From: Duganella sp. 1411
GTDB taxonomy: Bacteria; Pseudomonadota; Gammaproteobacteria; Burkholderiales; Burkholderiaceae_D
Length of the DNA: 64,000 nt
Reading direction: 5' to 3'
Assembly (NCBI RefSeq): GCF_017833525.1
Contig: NZ_JAFICD010000001.1
Location: 124,001-188,000 of the forward strand
The position numbers and the translations under genes are program-made. How positions within the stretch are numbered: position 1 is the stretch's first letter; each line of letters starts with the position of its first letter. Of the stretch, positions 28,011 through 36,833 are shown piece after piece. The notes under the pieces were generated by a model. The model searched no databases. It saw only the letters and a program-made list of their open reading frames with translations, and was not told the DNA's origin.

Positions 28011-30302
28011 ATGAAACGAAACGCACTCGTTGCGGCGCTGGCGTTGGCGTTCGCGCCGACGGCCATCGCCGCCACCCCAACCATTCCGTATGCGACCGAA
28101 CACGTCATCGCGCCGGGCGATACCGACGCCGTGATCGCCGAGAAGGCGGCCAAGGTGCTGCCGCGCCCGAACCAGAGCGCGTGGATGCGGCTCGAGCGCA
28201 CCTTCTTCCTGCACTTCGGCGTCAACACCTTCAACCAGGTGGAGTGGGGCAGCGGGCGCGAGGACCCGGCCATCTTCAACCCGCCCGCGCTGGACGCCAA
28301 GCAGTGGCTGCGCTCGGTCAAGCAGCTCGACGGCAAGATGCTCGTGCTGGTGGCCAAGCACCATGATGGTTTCGCCATGTGGCCCAGCCGCTACACCGGG
28401 CACTCGTCGGCGGCCAGCCCCTGGCGCGGCGGCAAGGGCGACCTGGTGCGCGAGGTGGCCGACGCCGCGCGCGCCGACGGCGTCAAGCTGGGCATCTACC
28501 TGTCGCCGGCCGACCTGTACCAGTTGCGCACCAACCCGGTCAACCCGGCCGGCTACTACGGCAACGGCAGCCCGAAACTGAAAACGACGATCCCCACCGA
28601 TCCCGCCAGCTTCAAGGGCGACCCGTCCAAGGGCCGCGCGCCGGCGCCGGGCTTCAAGTCCTACAGCTACGAGGTCGACGACTACAACCGCTACTTCCTC
28701 AACCAGCTGTACGAGCTGCTGACGCAATACGGCCCAGTGCACGAGGTCTGGTTCGACGGCGCCAATCCGGACCCGAGCGTGCAACAGGCCTACGACTACG
28801 GCGCCTGGTACGACCTGATCCGCAAGCTGCAGCCCGACGCCGTCATCATGGGCAAGGGGCCGGACGTGCGCTGGGTCGGCACGGAAAGCGGCTACGGCCG
28901 CACCACCGAGTGGAGCGTGGTGCCGCTGCCGACCGCGCCGGGCGATTTCACCTGGCCCGACATGCACGGCGACCTCGGCCACCGGGCGCAGCTCACGCCG
29001 GGCTCGCACCTGTGGTGGTATCCGGCCGAGACCAACGTCACGATGCTGGCCAACGGTCAATGGTTCTGGGCGCGCGACAAGCGTCCGCGCCCGGTCACGC
29101 AGCTGGTGGACATCTACTATTCGTCGATCGGCCGCAACGGCAACCTGATCCTGAACCTGTCGCCCGACAACCGCGGCCTGGTGCCGGACGACCAGGTCCA
29201 GGCGCTCGGCCAGATGGCGGAAATCGTCGACACCACCTTCGCCACCAATCTGGCCGCCGGCGCCAGGGTGACGGCCGACCAGGCGGCGCGCGGCCACGGC
29301 GCCACGTCCGCGCTGGATGGCAAACTCGACACCTGGTGGGAGGCTGCCGGGCGCGACGGCGGCGCGCTGACCTTGACCATGCCGAAAGCGGTCAAGTTCG
29401 ACGTCGTGTCGCTGCAGGAGGCGGTCGACCGGCGCGGACAGCGCATCGAATCGTTCGTCATCGAGACCTGGAACGGCGCCGCGTGGGTGGCGGCCGAACC
29501 GATCGCCTCGGATGCGCTGACCACGGTCGGCCACCGGCGGCTGGTGCGCCTGCGCGCGCCGGTCAGCACCGACCGCGTGCGGGTGCGGATCACCGGCGCG
29601 CGGCTGCATCCGACCCTGGCCGAGGTGGGACTGTATCTGCAATCGACCGATCTGCTGCCGCCGGTTATCGCCGAGCGCGACGCCGACGGCAAGGTGGCGC
29701 TCAGCCATCCGGCCGGCGGCGCCATCGTCTACACCACGGACGGCACGGCGCCCCGTGCCGGATCGCCCGTCTATGGCGCGCCGCTGGCGGTGGCGAGCGG
29801 TGTGGTCAAGGCCGCGCGGGTGCTGCCCGGCGGCCGGCTCGGCGTCGTCGGCACGCGCGATTTCATAGGATTGTCGCCGCGCGGTTGGCAGGTGGTGGTG
29901 GCCGATGGCGACGCCGGCAACGCGGCGCTGGCCATCGACGGCGATCCGGGCACGTATTGGGAGGGGCAGTGGACGGCCGAGACCAAGGCGCCGCGCGCGG
30001 TCACGGTTGACATGGGCCAGCGGCGGCGGATCGCCGGCGTGGTGTATCTGCCGCGCCAGGACGGACAGCTTAACGGTACGGTGGAGAATTTCCGTTTCGA
30101 GGTCAGCGAGGATGGTGTGCGCTGGACGACCGCCATCGAGCGTGGGACGTTCGCCAATGTGCGCAATAATCCGGATTTGCAGCAGGCGCGCTTTGCGCCG
30201 GTGCGGGCGCGCTATTTCAGGTTCACGGCGCTGGATGATGTGTGGCGCAATGGCTGGACCAATGCGGCGGAGTTGTCGGTTATTCCGGCCGAGGGGGAGT
30301 GA
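28011..30302 (+). CDS. Alpha-L-fucosidase, GH29, with discoidin-type domains
   Basis: 763-residue secreted fucosidase. Signal peptide ends TAIAA. The GH29 barrel has FLHFGVNTFNQVEWGSG, LVAKHHDGFAMWPS and the nucleophile Asp in VHEVWFDGANP near residue 248. Beyond the catalytic part there is a first F5/8-type (discoidin) domain at about 410-545, a short chitobiase-C-like segment (VYTTDGTAPRAGSPVY) near 570-590, and a second F5/8-type domain at about 615-763. The carbohydrate-binding tail suggests attachment to plant glycans such as fucosylated xyloglucan or arabinogalactan. It is coupled to the GH42 gene three bases upstream. Confidence 0.94.
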   Translation: MKRNALVAALALAFAPTAIAATPTIPYATEHVIAPGDTDAVIAEKAAKVLPRPNQSAWMRLERTFFLHFGVNTFNQVEWGSGREDPAIFNPPALDAKQWLRSVKQLDGKMLVLVAKHHDGFAMWPSRYTGHSSAASPWRGGKGDLVREVADAARADGVKLGIYLSPADLYQLRTNPVNPAGYYGNGSPKLKTTIPTDPASFKGDPSKGRAPAPGFKSYSYEVDDYNRYFLNQLYELLTQYGPVHEVWFDGANPDPSVQQAYDYGAWYDLIRKLQPDAVIMGKGPDVRWVGTESGYGRTTEWSVVPLPTAPGDFTWPDMHGDLGHRAQLTPGSHLWWYPAETNVTMLANGQWFWARDKRPRPVTQLVDIYYSSIGRNGNLILNLSPDNRGLVPDDQVQALGQMAEIVDTTFATNLAAGARVTADQAARGHGATSALDGKLDTWWEAAGRDGGALTLTMPKAVKFDVVSLQEAVDRRGQRIESFVIETWNGAAWVAAEPIASDALTTVGHRRLVRLRAPVSTDRVRVRITGARLHPTLAEVGLYLQSTDLLPPVIAERDADGKVALSHPAGGAIVYTTDGTAPRAGSPVYGAPLAVASGVVKAARVLPGGRLGVVGTRDFIGLSPRGWQVVVADGDAGNAALAIDGDPGTYWEGQWTAETKAPRAVTVDMGQRRRIAGVVYLPRQDGQLNGTVENFRFEVSEDGVRWTTAIERGTFANVRNNPDLQQARFAPVRARYFRFTALDDVWRNGWTNAAELSVIPAEGE

Positions 30303-30337
30303 TTGGGGGAGGTGAGGGGCCGTTGGCGGCACTTCGA

Positions 30338-30483
30338 TGGCGGATTACGCTTCGCTAATCCGCCCTACGTGATTCCAGATTGATTCGGGTGCGGCGGGGG
30401 GGCTTCCGCGCTAGGTTGCGTGCGGTGGCCGCTCCGTCGCGGAGATACGTAGGGCGGATTAGGCGGAACGCCGTAATCCGCCA
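30338..30483. repeat. Inverted pair of GTAG REP palindromes (GTAG ends facing inward)
   Basis: Two REP copies at 30338-30369 (minus) and 30448-30483 (plus) between the convergent GH29 and second GH42 genes. Unlike the other pairs in the window, the GTAG heads point toward each other and the spacing is 146 bp overall rather than about 93. The transcribed RNA could form stem-loops that separate or terminate the convergent transcripts. Confidence 0.85.
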
Positions 30484-30523
30484 TCGACGAGCCGCCAACA
30501 CGCCCGCGTTACCCGTTCGCTTC

Positions 30524-32665
30524 TTACTTCGCGCTTTCCTCGACGATGGCCAGATCCCACGGCGCCAGCGTCACCTTGTCGTTCGACCCGACCCGCCCCG
30601 ACGTCAGCAGGTTGGTGCCACCCCGGTGCCGGTAGTCGAAGCTCACTTCCTCGCCCGAATAGTTGAAGTAGTAATGCACCGCGCGACCGAAGCTGTTGAC
30701 ACCCGAACGCGCCCGCACCTTGGCCGGCAGCTGCTGGTCCGGTCCCGTCAACCCCGCCTCCTGCAGCACCGAGCGCACCACCTCCGTCTGCAGCTTGTCC
30801 GACAGGTAGGTGCCCTCGTAGACCACCTTGCCGGCGCCGTACTGGTTCGACGTGATGGCCGGCCAGCGTCCGAAGAACGGGTGGTCGTAATAGGCCAGCG
30901 CCTTGGCCGTGTCCAGCTGCAGGAACTCGGCCCAGTGCCGCACCGTGTTTTCGCCACCCGTCTTATACGGATCGTCCTTCAGCTTGAGCGGCTGCGCCAG
31001 GTTGGAAAACTCCTGGTAGTGGAAGCCGAGCGCCTCGCGCAGCGGCCCAGGCGCCATGGTCCAGCGCACCGCCGTGTTCTCGTTGGTGAAGCCGCTCTTG
31101 AAGGTCATCAGCACGCGGCCGCCCTTGCGGATGTAGTCGTTGATGCGCGCCAGCAGCGCGTCGTCGGCCACGTACAGCGACGGCACGATCAGCACCTTGT
31201 ACGCCGAGAAGTCCTGCGCCTCCGGGAACACGAAGTCGGCGCTGACGTTCAGGTCGTACAGCGAGCGGTGCAGCTGGCGCACCAGCGAGCCGTAGTCGGC
31301 CTTGCTGCCGCCGCCGCCCCATTGCGAATCCTTGGCGAACGGCATGTCGTTGAGGGCGTTGAGCGAGTCGCGGCTCCACAGGATGGCGACGTCGCTGCGC
31401 AGCTTGAGGTTGGCCAGGCGCGGGCCGATCTTTTGCAGCTCATGGCCGGTGCGGCTCATCTCCGCGTAGGCGCGGTTCGGCTCGAGGTCGTGCGACAGCA
31501 CGCCTTTCCAGTAGGTTTCCTGGTTGGCGTGGATCGACGCCCAGTGCCAGTACTCGACCATGTTGGCGCCGTTCGACAGGTGCGTGTAGACGTCCTCGCG
31601 GAACTGGCCGTCGTACGGCGGGTACTGGAACGAGGAGCTCCAGTCGGTGGTCTGGGCGTTGGTCTCGATGACCAGGAAGTTGCCGCGCTTGAGCGCGCGC
31701 GTGAAGTCCGCCTGCAAGGTCTGCTGGGCGCCGTCGTACTGCTCCTGCGGCGACCAGTGGTAGATGTTGACGCCGGCGACGTCCAGCGCGGCGGCCACCG
31801 CGCCCTCGTTGACGTCGCTGTGCATGGCGCCGGCGAAGTCGTGGGTGACGAACTGGCGCGGCGAGGCGTGCTCGCGCACCAGCGCCGATTGCCAGCTCAG
31901 GAAGTCGGTCACGCGCATCTGGCTCCAGCGCGACCATTCGAGCTTGTAGCCGGTGCTTTGCGCGCCGTCGGCGGTGGGCAGGTCGGCCCAGCTGTGCAGG
32001 TCCTGGCCCCAGTAGTTCAGGAACCAGGCCTTGCTGAGGTTTTCGGGCGTGTCGAACTTTTTCTCCAGGTAACGCTGGAAGCCGACGAACACGTCGTCGT
32101 TGCTGGCGCCGTAGCTCGACGTTTCGTTGTCGACCTGCCAGCCGATGACGGCCGGGTTGTCCTTGTAGCGCGCGACGATGCGGCGGATCAGCCGTTCGGC
32201 GTAGAAGCGGTAGGCCGGGGCGTCGGTGTTCATGTTCTGGCGCATACCGTAGTTGTTGCGCACGCCGTTGGACTTGCGCGCCAGGATCTCCGGATGCTGG
32301 CGCGCCATCCACGCCGGCAGCGAGTAGGTCGGCGTGCCCATGATGACCTTGATGCCGGCCTTGCCCATGGCGTCGATCACGCGGTCCATCCAGGCGTACT
32401 CGAAGCGGCCGTTCTCCGGCTCCCACAGGCTCCATGTCGATTCGCCCAGGCGCACCACGTTGAAGCCGGCCGCCTTGATCATCGCCACGTCCTTGTCGAG
32501 GCGGTCGGTGGGCATGTATTCGTGGTAGTAGGCGGCTCCGTACAGGATGGTTGGAAACTCGGGCGGCGTCGCGCTGGGGGCGCGCACCGTGGCTGGCGCG
32601 GCCAGCGCGGCGGAGGCGATCGCCAACGACGACGCTACGAGTAGAACTGTTCGCTTAAGCAGCAT
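30524..32665 (-). CDS. Beta-galactosidase, GH42 (second copy)
   Basis: 713-residue secreted GH42 enzyme. The start is fixed by GGGAG five bases before ATG, giving a signal peptide MLLKRTVLLVASSLAIASAA. The barrel opens ILYGAAYYHEYMPTDRLDKD. The acid/base Glu is in IGWQVDNETSSYG near residue 180 and the nucleophile in NFLVIETNAQTTDW near 335. It is not a recent duplicate of the first GH42 copy: only motif-level similarity is visible. This canonical GH42 arrangement (DNE then ET) differs from the NNE/NEF form of the first copy, so the two may have different linkage preferences. Confidence 0.94.
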   Translation of the reverse strand: MLLKRTVLLVASSLAIASAALAAPATVRAPSATPPEFPTILYGAAYYHEYMPTDRLDKDVAMIKAAGFNVVRLGESTWSLWEPENGRFEYAWMDRVIDAMGKAGIKVIMGTPTYSLPAWMARQHPEILARKSNGVRNNYGMRQNMNTDAPAYRFYAERLIRRIVARYKDNPAVIGWQVDNETSSYGASNDDVFVGFQRYLEKKFDTPENLSKAWFLNYWGQDLHSWADLPTADGAQSTGYKLEWSRWSQMRVTDFLSWQSALVREHASPRQFVTHDFAGAMHSDVNEGAVAAALDVAGVNIYHWSPQEQYDGAQQTLQADFTRALKRGNFLVIETNAQTTDWSSSFQYPPYDGQFREDVYTHLSNGANMVEYWHWASIHANQETYWKGVLSHDLEPNRAYAEMSRTGHELQKIGPRLANLKLRSDVAILWSRDSLNALNDMPFAKDSQWGGGGSKADYGSLVRQLHRSLYDLNVSADFVFPEAQDFSAYKVLIVPSLYVADDALLARINDYIRKGGRVLMTFKSGFTNENTAVRWTMAPGPLREALGFHYQEFSNLAQPLKLKDDPYKTGGENTVRHWAEFLQLDTAKALAYYDHPFFGRWPAITSNQYGAGKVVYEGTYLSDKLQTEVVRSVLQEAGLTGPDQQLPAKVRARSGVNSFGRAVHYYFNYSGEEVSFDYRHRGGTNLLTSGRVGSNDKVTLAPWDLAIVEESAK

Positions 32666-32721
32666 GAAATCTCCCTGGTGAATGTTGGTCCGTCCGCCGA
32701 TGCGCCGCCGGCGGCCGTTTT

Positions 32722-32814
32722 CGTAGGGCGGATTAGGCGGAACGCCGTAATCGGCCATGCGTGCGTCGCCGGGACGCATGCATGGCCGATTACGCTGCGC
32801 TAATCCGCCCTACG
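32722..32814. repeat. REP pair, GTAG ends outward (93-bp unit)
   Basis: Plus-oriented copy 32722-32757 and minus-oriented copy 32783-32814 around a short spacer with GCATGCATG. The unit sits in the divergent region between the second GH42 gene and the GH35-like gene. The palindromes carry TCGGCCA in place of TCCGCCA on their inner sides, a variant shared with the pair at 40739-40832. Confidence 0.9.
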
Positions 32815-33041
32815 TGGTTTAGAGGAACTCTTGGTTTGGCGGTCATTTTGACGGCCTGCCCCACCGGCTGCAATTACTAAGTTCACCAACCGCCGCAATG
32901 ATTTTGCGGGGCACGGGGTTGCCAGATTGTGTGATTTTGTTGTCCGGACTGGTGATTTTTGGACTTGTTGCGCTCGGGTGTCGTGAACAGAATGGCCGCT
33001 TGCATCTTGTACCAAGACCATAAAAATTGGAGACAGCCCGA
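32815..33041. other. Upstream region of leader ORF and GH35-like gene
   Basis: The rest of the 376-base gene-free stretch between 32666 and 33041, after the REP pair. It contains a GTCCGGAC palindrome near 32942 and a relatively AT-rich tract before the leader ribosome site. Short minus-strand frames here show no codon bias or family resemblance. No sigma-70 promoter is placed with confidence; the promoter for the leader and GH35-like gene should be in it. Confidence 0.4.
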
Positions 33042-33128
33042 ATGAACACCCTTCAAAGGACGGCCATAGCGGCCGGCGTGGCGCAGTTTCCCGACGATTG
33101 CCAATCCCTCATCGATCCACGCATATGA
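33042..33128 (+). CDS. 28-codon leader peptide coupled to GH35-like gene
   Basis: Short ORF encoding a 28-residue peptide that opens MNTLQRTAIAAGVAQF and ends SLIDPRI. It has a good ribosome site (GGAGA, eight bases before ATG), better than that of the following glycosidase. Its TGA overlaps the glycosidase ATG as ATGA (33125-33128). This suggests the leader is translated and that reinitiation drives glycosidase synthesis. There is no run of one amino acid as in classic attenuators. The peptide itself is not recognised. An alternative is that it only serves as a ribosome loading site. Confidence 0.6.
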   Translation: MNTLQRTAIAAGVAQFPDDCQSLIDPRI

Positions 33129-34780
33129 AAAAATTAAACCGCTTGACTGCCCTGTGCGCGCTGTCCTGGCTCGCCGCCAACGCCGGGGCCGCCGCGCCGT
33201 CGGCCACCCCCTACCTGCTGCAGAAGGACGGCCGCCATGCGCTGATCGTCGACGGCAAACCGTTCACGATGGTCGGCGTGCAGACGCACAATTCCAGCAA
33301 CTACCCCGACGCCCTCGGGCAGGTATGGGACGCGGTCAGGGACGCCCACGCCAACACGCTGGAGATCCCGGTGGCGTGGGAGCAGATCGAGCCGGTCGAG
33401 GGCAAGTTCGATTTCAGCTATGTCGACACGCTGGTCGAGCAGGCGCGCCAGAAGCAGGTGCGCCTGGTGCTGCTATGGTTCGGCACCTGGAAGAACACCA
33501 GTCCGCAATACACGCCCGAGTGGGTCAAGTTCGACAACGCGCGCTTCCCGCGCATGCTGGACAAGGACGGCAAGGTGACCTATTGCCTGTCGCCGCACGG
33601 CGAGGAAACCATGAAGGCCGACAAGCGCGCCTTCGTCGCCCTGATGACGCATCTGAAGAAAATCGACGAGGCGCGCGCCACCGTCATCATGGTGCAGGTC
33701 GAAAACGAAGTGGGCACCTACGGCAACGCGCGCGACTACGGGCCCAAGGCGGAGGCCGCGTTCAGGCGGCAGGTGCCGCCGGCGGTGCTGGCACATAAGA
33801 AGCCGCCGGTCGCCGGCGCGGCCGCCGGCACCTGGACCGAGGTCTACGGCCCCTACGCCAGCGAGTATTTCCACGCCTATGCGATCGCCAGCTACATCGA
33901 GGAGATCGCCAAGGCCGGGCGCGCCGTCTACAACCTGCCGATGTACGTCAACGCCGCCCTGCGCGACCCGCTCGAGCCGATGGCGCCGTGGAAAGGCAAT
34001 TTCGCCAGCGGCGGGCCATCGTACGACGTGATCGACATCTACAAGGCCGCCGCGCCGCATATCGACGTCGCCGCGCCCGACCTGTACGCGTCCGACTCGG
34101 ACCGGGTCGCGTCCAACCTGGAGCGCTTCCAGCGCGGCGACAACGCGCTGTTCGTGCCGGAGATGGGCAACGCGCCGGTCTACGCGCGCTACGTCTACCA
34201 GATCCTGGGGCGCGGCGCGATCGGTGTGGCGCCGTTCGGTGTCGATTATGCCGACTACAGCAATTATCCGCTCGGGAACAAGCTGACGGACAAAACCATG
34301 GTCGAGCCGTTCGGCAAGATCTACGCGGCGTTCCGCCCCATGGAGCGGCTGTGGGCCGGCTGGGCGCTCGAGGGGCGCACCCGGGGCGTGGCCGAGAGCG
34401 ACGCGCGCAAGCCGCAGACCATGGCGTTCAAGGACTGGGGCGTGACGGTCTCGTTCCGCCAGTGGCAGATGGGCGAGCAGCCCGAGTCGGCCGACATGAA
34501 GGACATCCCGGCCGGCACCGAGTCGCCCAGTGGCGGCGTGGCCGTGGCCCAGATCGGCGAGGGGGAATTCATCGTGTTCGGGCAGCACGCCCGCGTCAAG
34601 TTCCACGGCACCGGCGCCAACGCCGGCAAGCCGGCCATGTTCGCGCGCGCCGAGGAGGGGCGTTTCGACGCCGACGGCAAATGGGTCATGCAGCGCAACT
34701 GGAACGGCGACCAGACCGACCATGGCCTGAATCTGACGGGACGCCCGACCGTGCTGCGGGTCAAAATGGGCACCTACTGA
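33125..34780 (+). CDS. GH35-like beta-galactosidase (DUF5597 family)
   Basis: 551-residue secreted glycosidase with signal peptide ending ANAGAA. The GH35-like barrel begins KPFTMVGVQTHNSSNYPDAL and has IPVAWEQIEPVEGKFDF. The acid/base Glu is in IMVQVENEVGTYG near residue 194 and the nucleophile Glu in LFVPEMGNAP near 346. The C-terminal part matches the DUF5597 beta domain found in Xanthomonas/Caulobacter enzymes. Directly before the ATG there is no Shine-Dalgarno; translation is probably coupled to the overlapping leader ORF. It complements the two GH42 enzymes and likely attacks beta-galactosyl side chains. Confidence 0.88.
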   Translation: MKKLNRLTALCALSWLAANAGAAAPSATPYLLQKDGRHALIVDGKPFTMVGVQTHNSSNYPDALGQVWDAVRDAHANTLEIPVAWEQIEPVEGKFDFSYVDTLVEQARQKQVRLVLLWFGTWKNTSPQYTPEWVKFDNARFPRMLDKDGKVTYCLSPHGEETMKADKRAFVALMTHLKKIDEARATVIMVQVENEVGTYGNARDYGPKAEAAFRRQVPPAVLAHKKPPVAGAAAGTWTEVYGPYASEYFHAYAIASYIEEIAKAGRAVYNLPMYVNAALRDPLEPMAPWKGNFASGGPSYDVIDIYKAAAPHIDVAAPDLYASDSDRVASNLERFQRGDNALFVPEMGNAPVYARYVYQILGRGAIGVAPFGVDYADYSNYPLGNKLTDKTMVEPFGKIYAAFRPMERLWAGWALEGRTRGVAESDARKPQTMAFKDWGVTVSFRQWQMGEQPESADMKDIPAGTESPSGGVAVAQIGEGEFIVFGQHARVKFHGTGANAGKPAMFARAEEGRFDADGKWVMQRNWNGDQTDHGLNLTGRPTVLRVKMGTY

Positions 34781-34854
34781 GCGCGACGCCATGTATATCT
34801 CCGGGAGATCCGAGAAGGCCATCCGCGGCACGCCGCCGCGCCGCCACCGGCGCG

Positions 34855-35604
34855 TTAGAGCGCCTGTCCGAGGCGCTTTTCCAGCTGGCCGCGGAAGGTC
34901 CGGCTGACTTTGGCGCGTCCGCCGTGCTTGAGCACCACCTCGAACTCGCCGTGCGAGATCGATTCCAGATGCAGGATGCTCTCGAGATTGACGATCGCCG
35001 AGCGGTGGATGCGCACGAAATGGGCCGGGTCCAGTTTGTCGGCCAGCAGGTGGATGGGCGCGCGGTACAGCGTCGCCTTGCCGCCGATGTACAAATTGAC
35101 GTACACGCCCACCGCCTCGATCCAGTCGATGTCGGCCGCCTTGACGAATTGCGTCGTGCCTTCCGACTTGACCACCAGCCGGTCCCAGCGCTCCGGTTCG
35201 GCGGCGCCGCTCTGGCGGCGTTCGTCGAGCCGCTTGCCGATGCGCGTCATCGTCGCCTCGAAGCGTTCGTCGCTGAAGGGCTTCAACAGGTAATCGAGGG
35301 CGTTGGCCTCGAAGGCGTTGATCGCGTGGTGGTCGTAGGCGGTGACGAACACCGTGACGGGCATGCGGTCCAGACCGACGGCGTCGACCACGCTCAGGCC
35401 CGACTGGCCGGGCATCTGGATGTCCAGGAACACCACGTCGGGGCGCCGGCTCTCGATCAGCCGCACCGCCGAGTCGCCGTCGGCGGCCTCGATGATCTCG
35501 GCCACGTTGGCGACGTTGCGCAACAAGTCGCCGAGGCGGCGCCGCGCGGGCGCCTCGTCGTCGGCAACCAGGGCGGTCAATGGCTTCATCGATGGCGTGG
35601 GCAT
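34855..35604 (-). CDS. LytTR-family response regulator
   Basis: 249-residue two-component regulator: a receiver domain with acidic pocket DDE near residue 15, phospho-acceptor Asp in VVFLDIQMPG near 60 and Lys in YLLKPF near 106, followed by a LytTR DNA-binding domain (HFVRIHRSAIVNLESILHL). GAGG six bases before the first ATG supports the longer start. It lies 13 bases after the histidine-kinase stop codon, so kinase and regulator form an operon. Targets are unknown; adjacency to the glycosidases suggests, but does not show, a role in that locus. Confidence 0.93.
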   Translation of the reverse strand: MPTPSMKPLTALVADDEAPARRRLGDLLRNVANVAEIIEAADGDSAVRLIESRRPDVVFLDIQMPGQSGLSVVDAVGLDRMPVTVFVTAYDHHAINAFEANALDYLLKPFSDERFEATMTRIGKRLDERRQSGAAEPERWDRLVVKSEGTTQFVKAADIDWIEAVGVYVNLYIGGKATLYRAPIHLLADKLDPAHFVRIHRSAIVNLESILHLESISHGEFEVVLKHGGRAKVSRTFRGQLEKRLGQAL

Positions 35605-35617
35605 GCTTGACCTCTTT

Positions 35618-36664
35618 CTATATGGCGAACGGTAATGAAATGCGCGCTTCGGTGCCGCCGCTGGCGTGCCGCCCGACGTCGAACTCGTATTCTTCCGCCG
35701 AGTACATGGCCGACAGCCGATCGCGCGTCACGCTCAAGCCCAGTCCCTGCGGCGCCGCCATGTGCCAGTCCGGCGGCAGGCCGACGCCGTCGTCGGTCAC
35801 GCGGATGTCGACCCGGTCGCCGGCGCGCCGCGCCGAGACGGACACGCGGCCACCGGTGACGCGCCCGGCGATGCCGTGCCTGATGGCGTTTTCCACCAGC
35901 GGCTGCAGCAGCAGCGATGGAATGCACGCCTGCTCGACGTCCGGCGCGATGTCCAGCGTGACCCGCAGGCGGTCTTCGAAGCGCATCCGGTGCAGCGCCA
36001 GGTAATGGTCGAGGAAGGCCATTTCCTCGGCCAGCGTGACTTCCTGGCGGTTGCGCGTGGCCAGCGACAGGCGCAGCAGGTCGCCCAGGTGCTCGATCAT
36101 CTTGCGCGCCAGCTTGGGCTCATGTTCGACGTAGGCGGAAATGCCGTTGAGCGAATTGAACAGGAAATGCGGGTCGAGCTGCATGCGCAACGCGTTGAGC
36201 CGGGTCTCGAGGAAGCGGCGCTCCAGGCGTTCGAGCTTGAGCGCGTCGACCACATGGTGGCGGTAGTATTGGTAGGCCTTCAGCGAGCCGAGGATCACGC
36301 AATGTACGAGCACGGCCCATAAAAACCAGTCGAGCACGCCGATCATCTCGACCCACGGGTTCCAGCTGTTGAGGCCAACGACATACTCGAGCGGCGCCAC
36401 GATGATGGTGTAGAGCGCCGGCAGCGCGATCCCGAACAGGATATGGGCGGCCAGCATTTGCAGCGGCGGCTTGCCGCTGGCGGAGAGCCGGTCGTCGAAT
36501 TTCTTGATGAGCGGCGCTAACAATCCCCACAACCACCAATTGATCATGCTGGCGAGCAGCGCCTTGTAGCCGTTGCCGCGCGCGAGATAAGGTATCGCGA
36601 ACACGAGCCCCATGGCCGACCAGGCGCCGACGGCGACGAGCAGGCGCGTTCTCCGACGTTTCAA
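35618..36664 (-). CDS. LytS/YpdA-type sensor histidine kinase
   Basis: Membrane sensor kinase partner of the LytTR regulator. The N-terminal half has about four hydrophobic segments; the second half is a His_kinase/HATPase module with the phospho-acceptor His in MQLDPHFLFNSLNGI, then LVENAIRHGI and GLGLSVTRDRL. The start is inferred to be TTG at 36664, because GGAAGG lies seven bases upstream and the product then begins with KRRRTRLLVAV, a normal positive-inside anchor. A longer ATG frame begins at 36766 but its extra 34 residues look non-coding. No periplasmic sensor domain is obvious, so sensing may be membrane-embedded. Confidence 0.88.
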   Translation of the reverse strand: MKRRRTRLLVAVGAWSAMGLVFAIPYLARGNGYKALLASMINWWLWGLLAPLIKKFDDRLSASGKPPLQMLAAHILFGIALPALYTIIVAPLEYVVGLNSWNPWVEMIGVLDWFLWAVLVHCVILGSLKAYQYYRHHVVDALKLERLERRFLETRLNALRMQLDPHFLFNSLNGISAYVEHEPKLARKMIEHLGDLLRLSLATRNRQEVTLAEEMAFLDHYLALHRMRFEDRLRVTLDIAPDVEQACIPSLLLQPLVENAIRHGIAGRVTGGRVSVSARRAGDRVDIRVTDDGVGLPPDWHMAAPQGLGLSVTRDRLSAMYSAEEYEFDVGRHASGGTEARISLPFAI

Positions 36665-36833
36665 TATGCATCCTTCCGTTGTGACTTGGAATTTTACCGC
36701 AATCGATGGGAGGTTCAGCGCTTGTTTTCGTTGCCAATCAGGTATTTCAGCTGAACTGACTTTCATTTTGTCATGAACAGGTCATTGTCGAGAAATAGAC
36801 TAGGCGCTTCACTATTTTTCGAGCACCAGTCCC

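Noticed and set aside
32843-33104. Several minus-strand frames of about 70 codons before the GH35-like gene
   Set aside because: They overlap each other, share no codon bias with neighbours, lack ribosome sites and resemble no family.
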